Shown in pieces: positions 8,823 to 16,278 of a stretch of 64,000 bases of DNA. The stretch spans positions 1 through 64,000 of the forward strand of contig JAIETK010000003.1 in NCBI GenBank assembly GCA_019745325.1, in the 5' to 3' direction. The position numbers and the translations under genes are program-made. Source of the stretch: Nitrosomonas sp. (GTDB lineage Bacteria; Pseudomonadota; Gammaproteobacteria; Burkholderiales; Nitrosomonadaceae). Within the stretch, counting starts at the first letter, position 1, and every line of letters starts with the position of its first letter. The notes beneath the pieces were generated by a model. The model saw nothing but the letters and a program-made list of their open reading frames with translations. It did not search any database and was not told the DNA's origin.

Positions 8823-8961
8823 AAGCGCTGATTAATTGGCTATACGAGCGAATCACTTCGTTGCGTGGCGCTCGCTTTCTCGCCTATCTTATTGATATGT
8901 CTCGGTTGCTGCGTTCCGTACGCCTCGTGCTTCATCTCGTCCGCCAAATTAATCAGCGCTT
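8823..8961 (+). repeat. MITE-like 139-bp repeat, copy 1
   Basis: The element is bounded by perfect 14-bp terminal inverted repeats, AAGCGCTGATTAAT at 8823-8836 and ATTAATCAGCGCTT at 8948-8961. Its interior matches the copy at 33283-33420 over most of its length, including TATTGATATGTCTCGGT versus TGATTGATTTGTCTCGGT and GCGTTCCGTACGCCTCG versus GCGTTCCGTGCGCCTCG. It has no ORF of its own and lies in an intergenic gap, which is typical of a non-autonomous mobile repeat. Confidence 0.8.
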
Positions 8962-8979
8962 CCCTAACGTTCTAAATGT

Positions 8980-9082
8980 GCGGAAATACCGCTTCCCGAT
9001 GCAAACGATTGTACGGTTGCGCAGCGCCCACACGATACGATTAACGCTGCGCAACGGATACGGCGAAATACTGAATTTCCGC
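8980..9082. repeat. Nested inverted repeat downstream of the ArsR-family gene
   Basis: The outer arms are GCGGAAAT (8980-8987) and ATTTCCGC (9075-9082). The inner arms are GTTGCGCAGCG (9016-9026) and CGCTGCGCAAC (9045-9055), a perfect 11-bp stem with an 18-nt loop. It follows the stop of the minus-strand regulator gene and may act as its terminator, although there is no clear U-tract. It could also be a second short repeat type next to the 139-bp repeat. Confidence 0.45.
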
Positions 9083-9084
9083 GA

Positions 9085-9420
9085 TCAGCTTACCCCTTCG
9101 CACGCTGATTTGCAGTATAAATCAAACAGCGTTTCCATGACCTTGATGGCTTCCTTACTCGCCAACGTGTAATAGATATATTTGCCTTTGCGCTCCGTTT
9201 CAACCAAATTCTCTTCGCGTAACACGGTCAATTGCTGAGACAAAGTCGGTTGATGTATCCCCAGAATTTCCTCCAGTTCCCCTACATTCCGGGTTCCCCT
9301 GCTGAGTTCGCACAGAATCAGCAATCGATCCTCATTAGCCAAAATTTTCAGCAAAGCGCATGCATCCGAGGCTGACGCATGCAATGCTGCCATATCGTTT
9401 AATACCGGTTGTGTTTTCAT
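9085..9420 (-). CDS. ArsR-family repressor of the BigR/SqrR persulfide-sensing type
   Basis: This is a 111-aa winged-helix regulator with recognition helix HQPTLSQQLTVLREENLV at about 56-73. Two cysteines, C37 and C103, are 66 residues apart, the same spacing as the redox pair reported for SqrR (41/107) and BigR (42/108), which forms a tetrasulfide bridge with persulfides. An extra C107 follows. Two sulfur-transport-type YeeE/YedE genes lie just upstream on the same strand, so it probably represses sulfur import or detoxification genes and is relieved by sulfane sulfur. The regulatory role is inferred from the cysteine spacing and the neighbours. Confidence 0.9.
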   Translation of the reverse strand: MKTQPVLNDMAALHASASDACALLKILANEDRLLILCELSRGTRNVGELEEILGIHQPTLSQQLTVLREENLVETERKGKYIYYTLASKEAIKVMETLFDLYCKSACEGVS

Positions 9421-9427
9421 ATTTAGT

Positions 9428-9440
9428 TATCATTATGATA
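9428..9440. promoter_or_regulatory. Candidate operator TATCAT-T-ATGATA upstream of the ArsR-family gene
   Basis: A perfect 6-bp inverted repeat around one base sits 8 to 20 bases upstream of the regulator's start codon in an AT-rich region. Its place and symmetry fit an autorepression site, but no binding evidence exists here. Confidence 0.4.
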
Positions 9441-9524
9441 GTAATTATTAACGAGACCACTAATCCTACAATGACTGCAAGGGCATTTATGCTAATTTAT
9501 TTTCAGGTGATTGTCAGTAGAATC

Positions 9525-9941
9525 TTACCGATGTTTTTTCTCGACAATTTCAAAAATCCCCATACCCAGCAACATTGGTATTAAAAATACAAAAATCTCC
9601 GTTTTTCCGGACCCGGCCAGCACCAGCGCCGGTCCCGGACAAATGCCGGCAATCCCCCAGCCGATACCAAACAGGAAACTCCCTAATAACAAACGCTTGT
9701 CAATCTTTGCCGCAGCAGGCAATTGCATCGGCACCCCGAGAAAGCTGGTTTTCTGTCTTTTTGCCAAAGCAAATGCAACGGAACCGGCTGTAACAGCGCC
9801 GCCCATCACCCAAAGCAGCGAAGCATCCCAATCGCCCGCCACATCCAAAAAGGCCAGCACAATGGCCGGATTAACCATCCCGGACAAAATGAGTCCCATG
9901 CCGAACACAAGACCCGCCAGCAACGCCGTGATCATCATCAT
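9525..9941 (-). CDS. YeeE/YedE-family half-transporter (second subunit)
   Basis: A 138-aa membrane protein with about four hydrophobic helices. GIGWGIAGICPGPALV, at about 92-107, is the signature of the sulfur-transporter fold, with a conserved Cys in GxCPGPA. Full-length YeeE imports thiosulfate; here the protein is split into two ORFs, as in PmpA/PmpB and similar systems. It follows the first subunit by 25 bases and precedes the ArsR-family regulator. Several ATGs are stacked at the start (MMM), so the exact first codon is uncertain. Confidence 0.88.
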   Translation of the reverse strand: MMMITALLAGLVFGMGLILSGMVNPAIVLAFLDVAGDWDASLLWVMGGAVTAGSVAFALAKRQKTSFLGVPMQLPAAAKIDKRLLLGSFLFGIGWGIAGICPGPALVLAGSGKTEIFVFLIPMLLGMGIFEIVEKKHR

Positions 9942-9966
9942 GTTATATCCTCACTCTAATCTCTTG

Positions 9967-10395
9967 TTAAAACCACACGTGGCGCATCCAATAAACCGTT
10001 GCGAAACCCATGGTCATAAAAACAACAGTCGCTGCAATCGATCGCGGCGATCTTCGCGATAAACCGCAGACACCGTGACCGCTGGTACATCCGGAACCCA
10101 GCCGTGTACCGTAACCCACCAGTAAGCCAGCCAGCGCCAACATACCGTAACTGGCCTCGATCTTTATTTCCGGCAGAATCCAAAAAAGCTTCCAAATTGC
10201 CACGGACAGAACAAGCCCTGCTATAAAGGCTACCCGCCAGCCGATGTCGCCTTTCGACATCCGCAACAACCCACCAACAATTCCAGAGATACCGGCAATA
10301 CGCCCGTTAAAGAGCAATAACACCGCAACCGCCAAGCCGATTACCGCGCCGCCGCCGGCGGCATGCCATGGCACCGATTCCAATAAAATATTCAT
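9967..10395 (-). CDS. YeeE/YedE-family half-transporter (first subunit)
   Basis: A 142-aa membrane protein, the N-terminal half of a YeeE/YedE sulfur transporter. It carries the hallmark GSGCTSGHGVCG at about 108-119, whose cysteines line the substrate path in YeeE. It is the first gene of a leftward operon with the second half-transporter and the persulfide-sensor-type repressor. The substrate is probably thiosulfate or another sulfur anion; this rests on the family and the regulator. Confidence 0.9.
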   Translation of the reverse strand: MNILLESVPWHAAGGGAVIGLAVAVLLLFNGRIAGISGIVGGLLRMSKGDIGWRVAFIAGLVLSVAIWKLFWILPEIKIEASYGMLALAGLLVGYGTRLGSGCTSGHGVCGLSRRSPRSIAATVVFMTMGFATVYWMRHVWF

Positions 10396-10447
10396 AATCA
10401 GTTCCTCAAAAACGATTAGTCAGTATATTTAGCTATGATCGATATGC

Positions 10448-10461
10448 TATATTTCAATATA
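10448..10461. promoter_or_regulatory. Candidate AT-rich operator upstream of the sulfur-transport operon
   Basis: TATATT-TC-AATATA is a perfect 6-bp inverted repeat 53-66 bases upstream of the first half-transporter start. BigR-type repressors are known to bind AT-rich palindromes overlapping the -10 region. The assignment rests on position and symmetry only. Confidence 0.35.
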
Positions 10462-10591
10462 TACTATCAATTATTGGAGTAATACTGAACATTTAAATGA
10501 TGCCGGTTATTTTTAAATTCCAATCGGCTTGATTCGAACCATCATCACACGGCCTAGCCATAAAAAATACCGGCGCATCCGTACCGGCAAT

Positions 10592-11611
10592 TCAAACTTG
10601 CAGCGACACGAAATTACCGCGCCGCTGATCGAATCTCGCCGCCAGAAACCGCGTACCGACCGAGAACCCGCCGTTTTCCTGCCGTGTATGCGTGACTTCC
10701 GCCACTGCCTGAAAATTGGGCGCGTCGATTTTGATGATATCGCTTCGATCCAGCATCACATTCGTCAAGAAACGAATCCCGGCGGGTGACAGATCCTGAA
10801 AAACACCTTGACACGGCCTCCCCGGCCAGAACAAATAGAATGTCAATTCCCCTCGCACATTGATACGAGTCAGCATCCGATAGGGTGAATCCAGCTGGTC
10901 TTGCTGGAATGCTGCCAGCGGACTGGAACACTCCAGGCAATTGCCGCTTTGATAGAAACCGGTCTGCGATACATACGGCGTTTTACAAAACGAGCAGTAA
11001 TGCGTGATCACTGCCCGGTAAGGTTCGATTGCAGATGGCGCGGGTCTAAAAAAACTCTCAAACAGCGCCGGAAGCTGGTTTTTTTTGGCTTCCATTTCCT
11101 TTTTGGCCGTCTGCCACATATCGCCGGCCAATAACGCGTCATAATGTTTGCGCGATGCCGGATTGGATAAAATCCGGTAGGCCTCGTCAAGCATGGCATG
11201 ATCGTGCGGTGAATTCTCTCTTAAAGCCCAGTAGCTTGCGGTAATAGTGGTTATTGGCGCATCCGCCTGCACCTGCAAAATCCGGTAATAATTGCGCTGT
11301 CTAAAATTCTCAGTCCCTTCAGCGCGCGAATTTTCCACATCCGGATTCATCGTCGCGGCACCCAGCGCTCCTTGGCTCAGTATCCGGATATGATAGCGCT
11401 TCAATAATTCGCGGTCATATCCGGCGCGCTTATCAGGGTCCCGCAGGGTATCAAAAGCCATATTCAGCAGATCGGCATTCCAATCCGCGCTCTCCAGATC
11501 CGGATGTGTTTTAAGTTTGTGCATCAGCATCCGGTAACTCTCGTTAATCACCGCCATCGGCGCATCGGGCTGGACATGAAGAATACGATAATAATTGCGC
11601 CGTTCAATCAT
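10592..11611 (-). CDS. Two J-like domains, zinc ribbon and PilZ domain protein
   Basis: A 339-aa protein with an unusual domain order. Residues 5-68 resemble a DnaJ J domain with HPD at 36-38. Residues 107-160 are a second J-like unit (NYYRILQVQADAP repeats NYYRILHVQPDAP) in which HPD is lost (SPHD). Residues 206-228 hold paired CxxC motifs (C206/C209, C225/C228), a likely zinc ribbon. Residues 243-339 look like a PilZ domain, with RMLTR (RxxxR) at 245-249 and DLSPAG (DxSxxG) at 273-278, the two c-di-GMP-binding motifs. It could link c-di-GMP to a chaperone partner. The gene stands alone on the minus strand. Confidence 0.82.
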   Translation of the reverse strand: MIERRNYYRILHVQPDAPMAVINESYRMLMHKLKTHPDLESADWNADLLNMAFDTLRDPDKRAGYDRELLKRYHIRILSQGALGAATMNPDVENSRAEGTENFRQRNYYRILQVQADAPITTITASYWALRENSPHDHAMLDEAYRILSNPASRKHYDALLAGDMWQTAKKEMEAKKNQLPALFESFFRPAPSAIEPYRAVITHYCSFCKTPYVSQTGFYQSGNCLECSSPLAAFQQDQLDSPYRMLTRINVRGELTFYLFWPGRPCQGVFQDLSPAGIRFLTNVMLDRSDIIKIDAPNFQAVAEVTHTRQENGGFSVGTRFLAARFDQRRGNFVSLQV

Positions 11612-11946
11612 GATAACTGGAAAAAATGAATCTCAGGTTTATCGGAAAATGACTTTGTTATCAAGCTATTTTCATTGTTTCTCAATGGCTTGCAATGATA
11701 ATCGAAAGTTTGTTCGCAGTATACAAACATCCGCATTCTGTTTACGTAATCCGCGCCCCCTTTCGTCGGCAAAACAGAAATAAGCGGAATTTAATGGAAC
11801 ACCCGCTGCAGCCAAGCTTTCGCGCATAGCAATGCTTTCCCAACCTTCAAAATACCGGCAAGAACTGTTTTTAATCCTCAATTTAGTCCGGTTCCAAACA
11901 TGCTTTACTGTACCGTCACCCTATCCCTGAAGTATGGAGGTTTGTT
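11612..11946. other. Divergent intergenic region without a convincing gene
   Basis: This 335-bp gap separates the J/PilZ gene (leftward) from a small acidic ORF (rightward) and should contain both promoters. A 69-codon minus-strand reading frame inside it has no ribosome-binding site or recognisable content and was not called. No terminator or repeat was seen. Confidence 0.4.
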
Positions 11947-12165
11947 ATGTATGGCAAAAAACTCTCTGCCGAGAAACCTGACGACGCCCAATCCGATGAT
12001 GCCGCTATCGTCGACGAAGGTGTTTTAGCCGATGGCATGATTCCCGACAGCAGGATCGTCAAACTGATCGATGAGCTGGAAACCGGCAGTGATGATTCCG
12101 GTGGAAAAACGTCGACTGGTATCGCGCAAAACCATTTAAAACCGGATCATTGCAACGATCAATAA
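11947..12165 (+). CDS. Small acidic hypothetical protein, 72 aa
   Basis: Unrecognised. A strong Shine-Dalgarno (TATGGAGG) lies about 6 bases before the ATG, which is the best argument that it is real. The product is highly charged and acidic (EKPDDAQSDDAAIVDEG, DELETGSDDSGG), with no hydrophobic segment, so it is probably a soluble, perhaps disordered, cytoplasmic protein. Its neighbours are the J/PilZ gene and a diguanylate cyclase, which does not reveal a function. Confidence 0.55.
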   Translation: MYGKKLSAEKPDDAQSDDAAIVDEGVLADGMIPDSRIVKLIDELETGSDDSGGKTSTGIAQNHLKPDHCNDQ

Positions 12166-12205
12166 TTTTTTCAGATCATGATTTTCTGAGCCACGATCAC
12201 CGGTT

Positions 12206-13906
12206 TCAGGAAAAGTCCGCACACACGCAATTACGCCCTTGTTTTTTAGCTCGATATAATTGTTGATCCGCATTGGCAATCAACTCATCCAGTAACACAT
12301 AATCGTCTTGATTGCTTGCAACGCCGAAACTAGCTGAAATTGCAAGCTTTTCACCTTTCGCGGATGACACTTGCATCGAGCCGATTTTGTTACGCACTCT
12401 TTCCGCAATGGTCACTGCGTCTTGTAATCGTGTTTCCGGTAAAAAAATCAGAAATTCCTCGCCCCCCCAACGCGCCAGAATGTCGCCGCTTCGAGCTTCT
12501 TTCTGCAAGGTTTCCGCTAACTTCACTAAAACCCGGTCGCCCAAGGCATGGCCGTAGCTGTCATTGATGAGTTTGAAATCGTCGATATCCAGCATGATGA
12601 CCGACGTATTGCTTTTACTGCGCAAGCTTATGGACCAGATCGGCTGTACATATTTATAAAACGAACGCCGGTTGTTCAAATTTGTCAGCAAGTCAATTCC
12701 GGCCATTTTCTCGGCAGCCAGTTTTTCACCTTGTGTGATATTGAACCGCGCCGCAAGCGCCAGCGCCAGCAAAATCGCATCGAGCGTCATACCGATATCC
12801 GCGGCGCGGTAAGTCAATCCGCTAAACGGAATAACGCCCCACACGGCATTGGCCGTAATAATGCCGCCGCATATCGTAAGAATCGAAGCGATCAAGAAAT
12901 ATTTCGCAAATTCATTGCCGATTTGCAACGAAACTATTCCGAGAATGACCGCTGCCACATAGAAACTGAAGATAAAAACAATCGATACCCATAAAGCGAT
13001 AACCAGTTCGTCAAGCAGCATCGCTACCAATACCGAGACACAAAAGCCAATGCAGCCAATGACGATAAGACGATACAAGCGCGGCCAGGCCTGCTTGATA
13101 TCCAGAAACTGCAGCATGAATGCAAATCCGCCAGTGGCGCCCGCCGCCATTAGAATGGCGCTGGCCCAGCGCTGCCAGAACGGAGATTCCGGCCACAACC
13201 ACTGATAACCGTGACCGGTATAAGCCAGATTCAAAGCGATAAAACTTAACAGGAAGATCGAATACAGCAGATACGTGTTAATGCGCAAACCGATATACAG
13301 CACCAGATTGTATGCAACCAGCGCGAGAATGGCGCCGTACATCAAGCCGTAGCTATAGGCATCCAGCAAGTCCTTGCTTGCCAGTTGCCCGGTATCGGTA
13401 AAGTAAATAGGGAGAACCATCGCATCATCCGCTTCCACGCGAATCAGAACCAAGGTCTCACCGTGAGTGAATGCATGTTCGATTACGAAGAAACGGTGAT
13501 CGACCGGCCGTTGCGCAAATGGCAGGCTGTCACCGGTATGGAAACTGTTGACCAATTGCGCTTCACGCAAAAAGAATACATCGATTTTATCCAGCCAAGC
13601 ATTTTCAACTAACAGCTTACGCGCCATCGGCTCCGGCTGCGTATTGATGATTTCTAAAGCAAGCCATACCGGCCTTGCTCCAATACCGAAATTCATCACC
13701 TCGGATTGCGATGGCTTGAAGCGGCCGCTCTTGAAAGCACGGAGCGCGTCATCCATGCTGAAATCACTGCCATCAGGCTGAAATATTTGAATATATTGAC
13801 CGATCGCCGCAGGATATACTTCAGTCGCTTGAATGGCAGCCTTGGCGCTCAAACTTGAGATCATCGCTACAAGCACCAGGCTTAGCAGCAGGAATGTGCG
13901 TTTCAT
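12206..13906 (-). CDS. 7TMR-DISM membrane sensor diguanylate cyclase
   Basis: Makes c-di-GMP from two GTP. Of its 566 residues, 1-23 form a signal peptide. About 40-165 are a 7TMR-DISM extracellular sensing domain (PVWLALEI, RPVDHRFFVIEHA), about 185-395 hold seven transmembrane helices, and about 405-565 are a GGDEF domain. The active-site motif is RWGGEEF, and an inhibitory I-site RSGD lies five residues before it, so both activity and product feedback are expected. The ligand is unknown; this module type often senses carbohydrates or envelope signals. Confidence 0.93.
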   Translation of the reverse strand: MKRTFLLLSLVLVAMISSLSAKAAIQATEVYPAAIGQYIQIFQPDGSDFSMDDALRAFKSGRFKPSQSEVMNFGIGARPVWLALEIINTQPEPMARKLLVENAWLDKIDVFFLREAQLVNSFHTGDSLPFAQRPVDHRFFVIEHAFTHGETLVLIRVEADDAMVLPIYFTDTGQLASKDLLDAYSYGLMYGAILALVAYNLVLYIGLRINTYLLYSIFLLSFIALNLAYTGHGYQWLWPESPFWQRWASAILMAAGATGGFAFMLQFLDIKQAWPRLYRLIVIGCIGFCVSVLVAMLLDELVIALWVSIVFIFSFYVAAVILGIVSLQIGNEFAKYFLIASILTICGGIITANAVWGVIPFSGLTYRAADIGMTLDAILLALALAARFNITQGEKLAAEKMAGIDLLTNLNNRRSFYKYVQPIWSISLRSKSNTSVIMLDIDDFKLINDSYGHALGDRVLVKLAETLQKEARSGDILARWGGEEFLIFLPETRLQDAVTIAERVRNKIGSMQVSSAKGEKLAISASFGVASNQDDYVLLDELIANADQQLYRAKKQGRNCVCADFS

Positions 13907-14098
13907 GAAAGATTGAAATAAGACCGGAACAATAAAAAGCTATCTAATTGCTGAATCAGCAGGTTAATCAAACAACCCCATAGACAAAACTGGCGGCGGA
14001 TCATTCGAGAAGCCATACGAAAAAAATCCTAATACAATTGCACATCTTCACCAAGACCAGTAAAAATTGCAACCACAATTCATTTTTTCTTATCAATC

Positions 14099-14884
14099 AT
14101 GAAACCGACAAAAAACAGAAGAAAAAACATTTCCGCACCACCAGCCTCGGTTACCGGCAAGCAGCGATCCGATTTAACCGCCCGGAGCATGAAAATGGCG
14201 GTACTTGCCGCCATCCTTGCTGCACTAGCAATCATTTGCCACCGTCTGGATCTGATCGATTACCGTGTGGCTTTGCCAGGACTTGTTCTGAGCGCCGTCT
14301 GCGGAGTGCTCGCAATTATTTCCGGAGCAATCGGCACCTGGCGCGCCAAGCAGGCCAAGGAACCGGAACTTGCCGCAACGCTTGGCGGTTCGACACTTGC
14401 GTTGTTGATCGTGGTTCCGCTACTTGCAACCGTTTTAACCGGTATCGGCAAGCCGATGATTCATGATATCTCCACCGACTTGCAGAATCCCCCGGAATTT
14501 TTTGCCGTTCCAGCGCTTCGAACAACACGCGATAATTCATTGGATCGCTCCGATCCGGAAAACCTAGTCAACCTGCAGCGAGAACACTACCCGGATTTGA
14601 ACACGCTATTCATTGACCGGCCTTTCGAACAGGTTTTCGACCAGGCAGTCGCGTTAGTCAAGAAACGAGGATGGGAAATTGCCTTGGTATCCCCCGCCAA
14701 TGGCCGGATCGAAGCGACCGACACCACGCTCGTAATGGGTTTTAAGGATGACGTTGCCATCCGGATTCAAATCGAAGGCAACCAAACACGCGTCGATATG
14801 CGGTCAGTATCCAGAGTCGGCAAAGGCGATCTTGGCGTAAATGCTGAACGTATCCGGTCTTTTCTGGCGGAATTGCGCCAGTAG
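14099..14884 (+). CDS. DUF1499 membrane protein
   Basis: A 261-aa protein with two or three hydrophobic segments at about 30-50, 60-80 and 98-118. A soluble DUF1499-type domain follows at about 130-260 (DLQNPPEFFAVPALR, RPFEQVFDQAVALVKKRGW, RIEATDTTLVMGFKDDVAIRI, VDMRSVSRVGKGDLGVNAERI). The family is widespread in proteobacteria with no settled biochemical function. It ends 70 bases before an antiporter-like gene in the same direction, so co-expression is possible. Confidence 0.85.
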   Translation: MKPTKNRRKNISAPPASVTGKQRSDLTARSMKMAVLAAILAALAIICHRLDLIDYRVALPGLVLSAVCGVLAIISGAIGTWRAKQAKEPELAATLGGSTLALLIVVPLLATVLTGIGKPMIHDISTDLQNPPEFFAVPALRTTRDNSLDRSDPENLVNLQREHYPDLNTLFIDRPFEQVFDQAVALVKKRGWEIALVSPANGRIEATDTTLVMGFKDDVAIRIQIEGNQTRVDMRSVSRVGKGDLGVNAERIRSFLAELRQ

Positions 14885-14954
14885 CTGCCGGTAGTAATGT
14901 TATCATTACCCCCACTCGCAATAGCGATTCTCACTTCACAATATCCTAATTATC

Positions 14955-16217
14955 ATGATGAATCCCACAACTATTCAAATCATTGCCGCCATGCTGTTCG
15001 CGTTAGCGATCATCCATACCTTCTCGACCAAGTATTTTGAGCACCTGGCCCATGTTCAGCCCAAGCATGCCGGCGTCTGGCATTTGTTGGGTGAAGTGGA
15101 AGTGGTTTTCGGCTTCTGGGCCATGCTATTGATACTGGCGATGCTGGCCTTGAGCGGCAAATACGAGGCGATGAGTTATCTCGATTCTCGCAATTTCACC
15201 GAGCCGATGTTCGTTTTTGTCATCATGGTCATTGCCGGTACGCGCCCCATTCTGGATTTTACCGCCGCATCGGTAAAGTGGATTGCCAATTACATGCCGG
15301 TCAACCGCGGCATGGCGATGTATTTCCTGGTATTGGCGTTCGTGCCGCTGCTCGGTTCCTTCATTACCGAACCGGCGGCCATGACATTGGCCGCATTGAT
15401 GCTGCGCGATACCCTGTTCAGTAAGGAAGTTTCCACCAAACTCAAATATGTGACCGTCGGCGTTTTGTTCGTCAATATCTCCATCGGCGGTACGTTAACG
15501 CCGTTTGCCGCACCGCCGGTATTGATGGTTGCCGCTAAATGGAATTGGGATTTGTGGTTTATGGTTTCGACGTTCGGTTGGAAAGCCGCCGTGGCTGTTT
15601 TCATCAACGCAGCCTCGGCAATGTTGCTGTTCCGGCGTGAATTAGGTCACATGAGTCAGAAAACCACCGATAGCAATGAACCTAAAATGCCGGTTTCTAT
15701 TGTTCTGATACATTTGATTTTTCTTACCTTGGTGGTTGTTTTTGCGCATCACCCGGCAGCCTTTATGGGCATCTTTCTGTTCTTCCTGGGATTTACCACA
15801 GCTTACCAGCAATATCAAAATCCTTTGATTCTGCGAGAAGCATTATTGGTAGCATTCTTTCTGGCGGGTCTGGTAGTACTCGGCGGGCAGCAGCAGTGGT
15901 GGCTGCAGCCATTACTGATGGATATGGACGATACCGCAGTATTCTTCGGCGCAGCGGCTTTAACAGCGATTACCGATAACGCGGCATTAACGTATTTGGG
16001 TTCACTGGTGGAGGGATTGACCGATGAATTCAAAGTGGCACTGGTCGCAGGTGCAGTCACCGGCGGCGGTTTGACGGTGATCGCCAATGCACCGAATCCT
16101 GCCGGTTTTGCGATTCTGCGCGGCAAGTTCGAGGAACAAACGATTCATCCGCTAGGGTTGCTGATTGCCGCTCTGCCGCCTACGATCGTGACAATCATTG
16201 CATTCCGGGTGCTATAA
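14955..16217 (+). CDS. Putative Na+/H+ antiporter-type membrane protein
   Basis: A 420-aa inner-membrane protein with about 11 hydrophobic helices, resembling the family named 'putative Na+/H+ antiporter' within the ion-transporter superfamily. Visible features are FITEPAAMTLAALMLRD, GGTLTPFAAPPVLMVAA and ITDNAALTYLGSLVEG, where paired re-entrant segments with conserved Thr, Asp and Asn are typical. The ion specificity cannot be read from the sequence. It converges on the RND efflux operon; a hairpin between them ends that operon. Confidence 0.8.
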   Translation: MMNPTTIQIIAAMLFALAIIHTFSTKYFEHLAHVQPKHAGVWHLLGEVEVVFGFWAMLLILAMLALSGKYEAMSYLDSRNFTEPMFVFVIMVIAGTRPILDFTAASVKWIANYMPVNRGMAMYFLVLAFVPLLGSFITEPAAMTLAALMLRDTLFSKEVSTKLKYVTVGVLFVNISIGGTLTPFAAPPVLMVAAKWNWDLWFMVSTFGWKAAVAVFINAASAMLLFRRELGHMSQKTTDSNEPKMPVSIVLIHLIFLTLVVVFAHHPAAFMGIFLFFLGFTTAYQQYQNPLILREALLVAFFLAGLVVLGGQQQWWLQPLLMDMDDTAVFFGAAALTAITDNAALTYLGSLVEGLTDEFKVALVAGAVTGGGLTVIANAPNPAGFAILRGKFEEQTIHPLGLLIAALPPTIVTIIAFRVL

Positions 16218-16254
16218 AAAAGCAGCACTGCAATGAATGATATTACAGTGCTGC
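16216..16254 (-). terminator. Rho-independent terminator of the RND efflux operon
   Basis: GCAGCACTG (16222-16230) and CAGTGCTGC (16246-16254) form a perfect 9-bp stem with a 15-nt loop. On the minus strand the hairpin is followed directly by TTTTTT (16221-16216). It overlaps the stop of the plus-strand antiporter gene. Confidence 0.85.
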
Positions 16255-16278
16255 AACAGGCTACCAATTAAAATAAAA

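Noticed and set aside
8861-9172. 103-codon plus-strand ORF
   Set aside because: It runs through the 139-bp repeat, the nested inverted repeat and antisense of the ArsR-family gene.
11672-11881. 69-codon minus-strand ORF in the gap before the small acidic gene
   Set aside because: No ribosome-binding site and no recognisable content.
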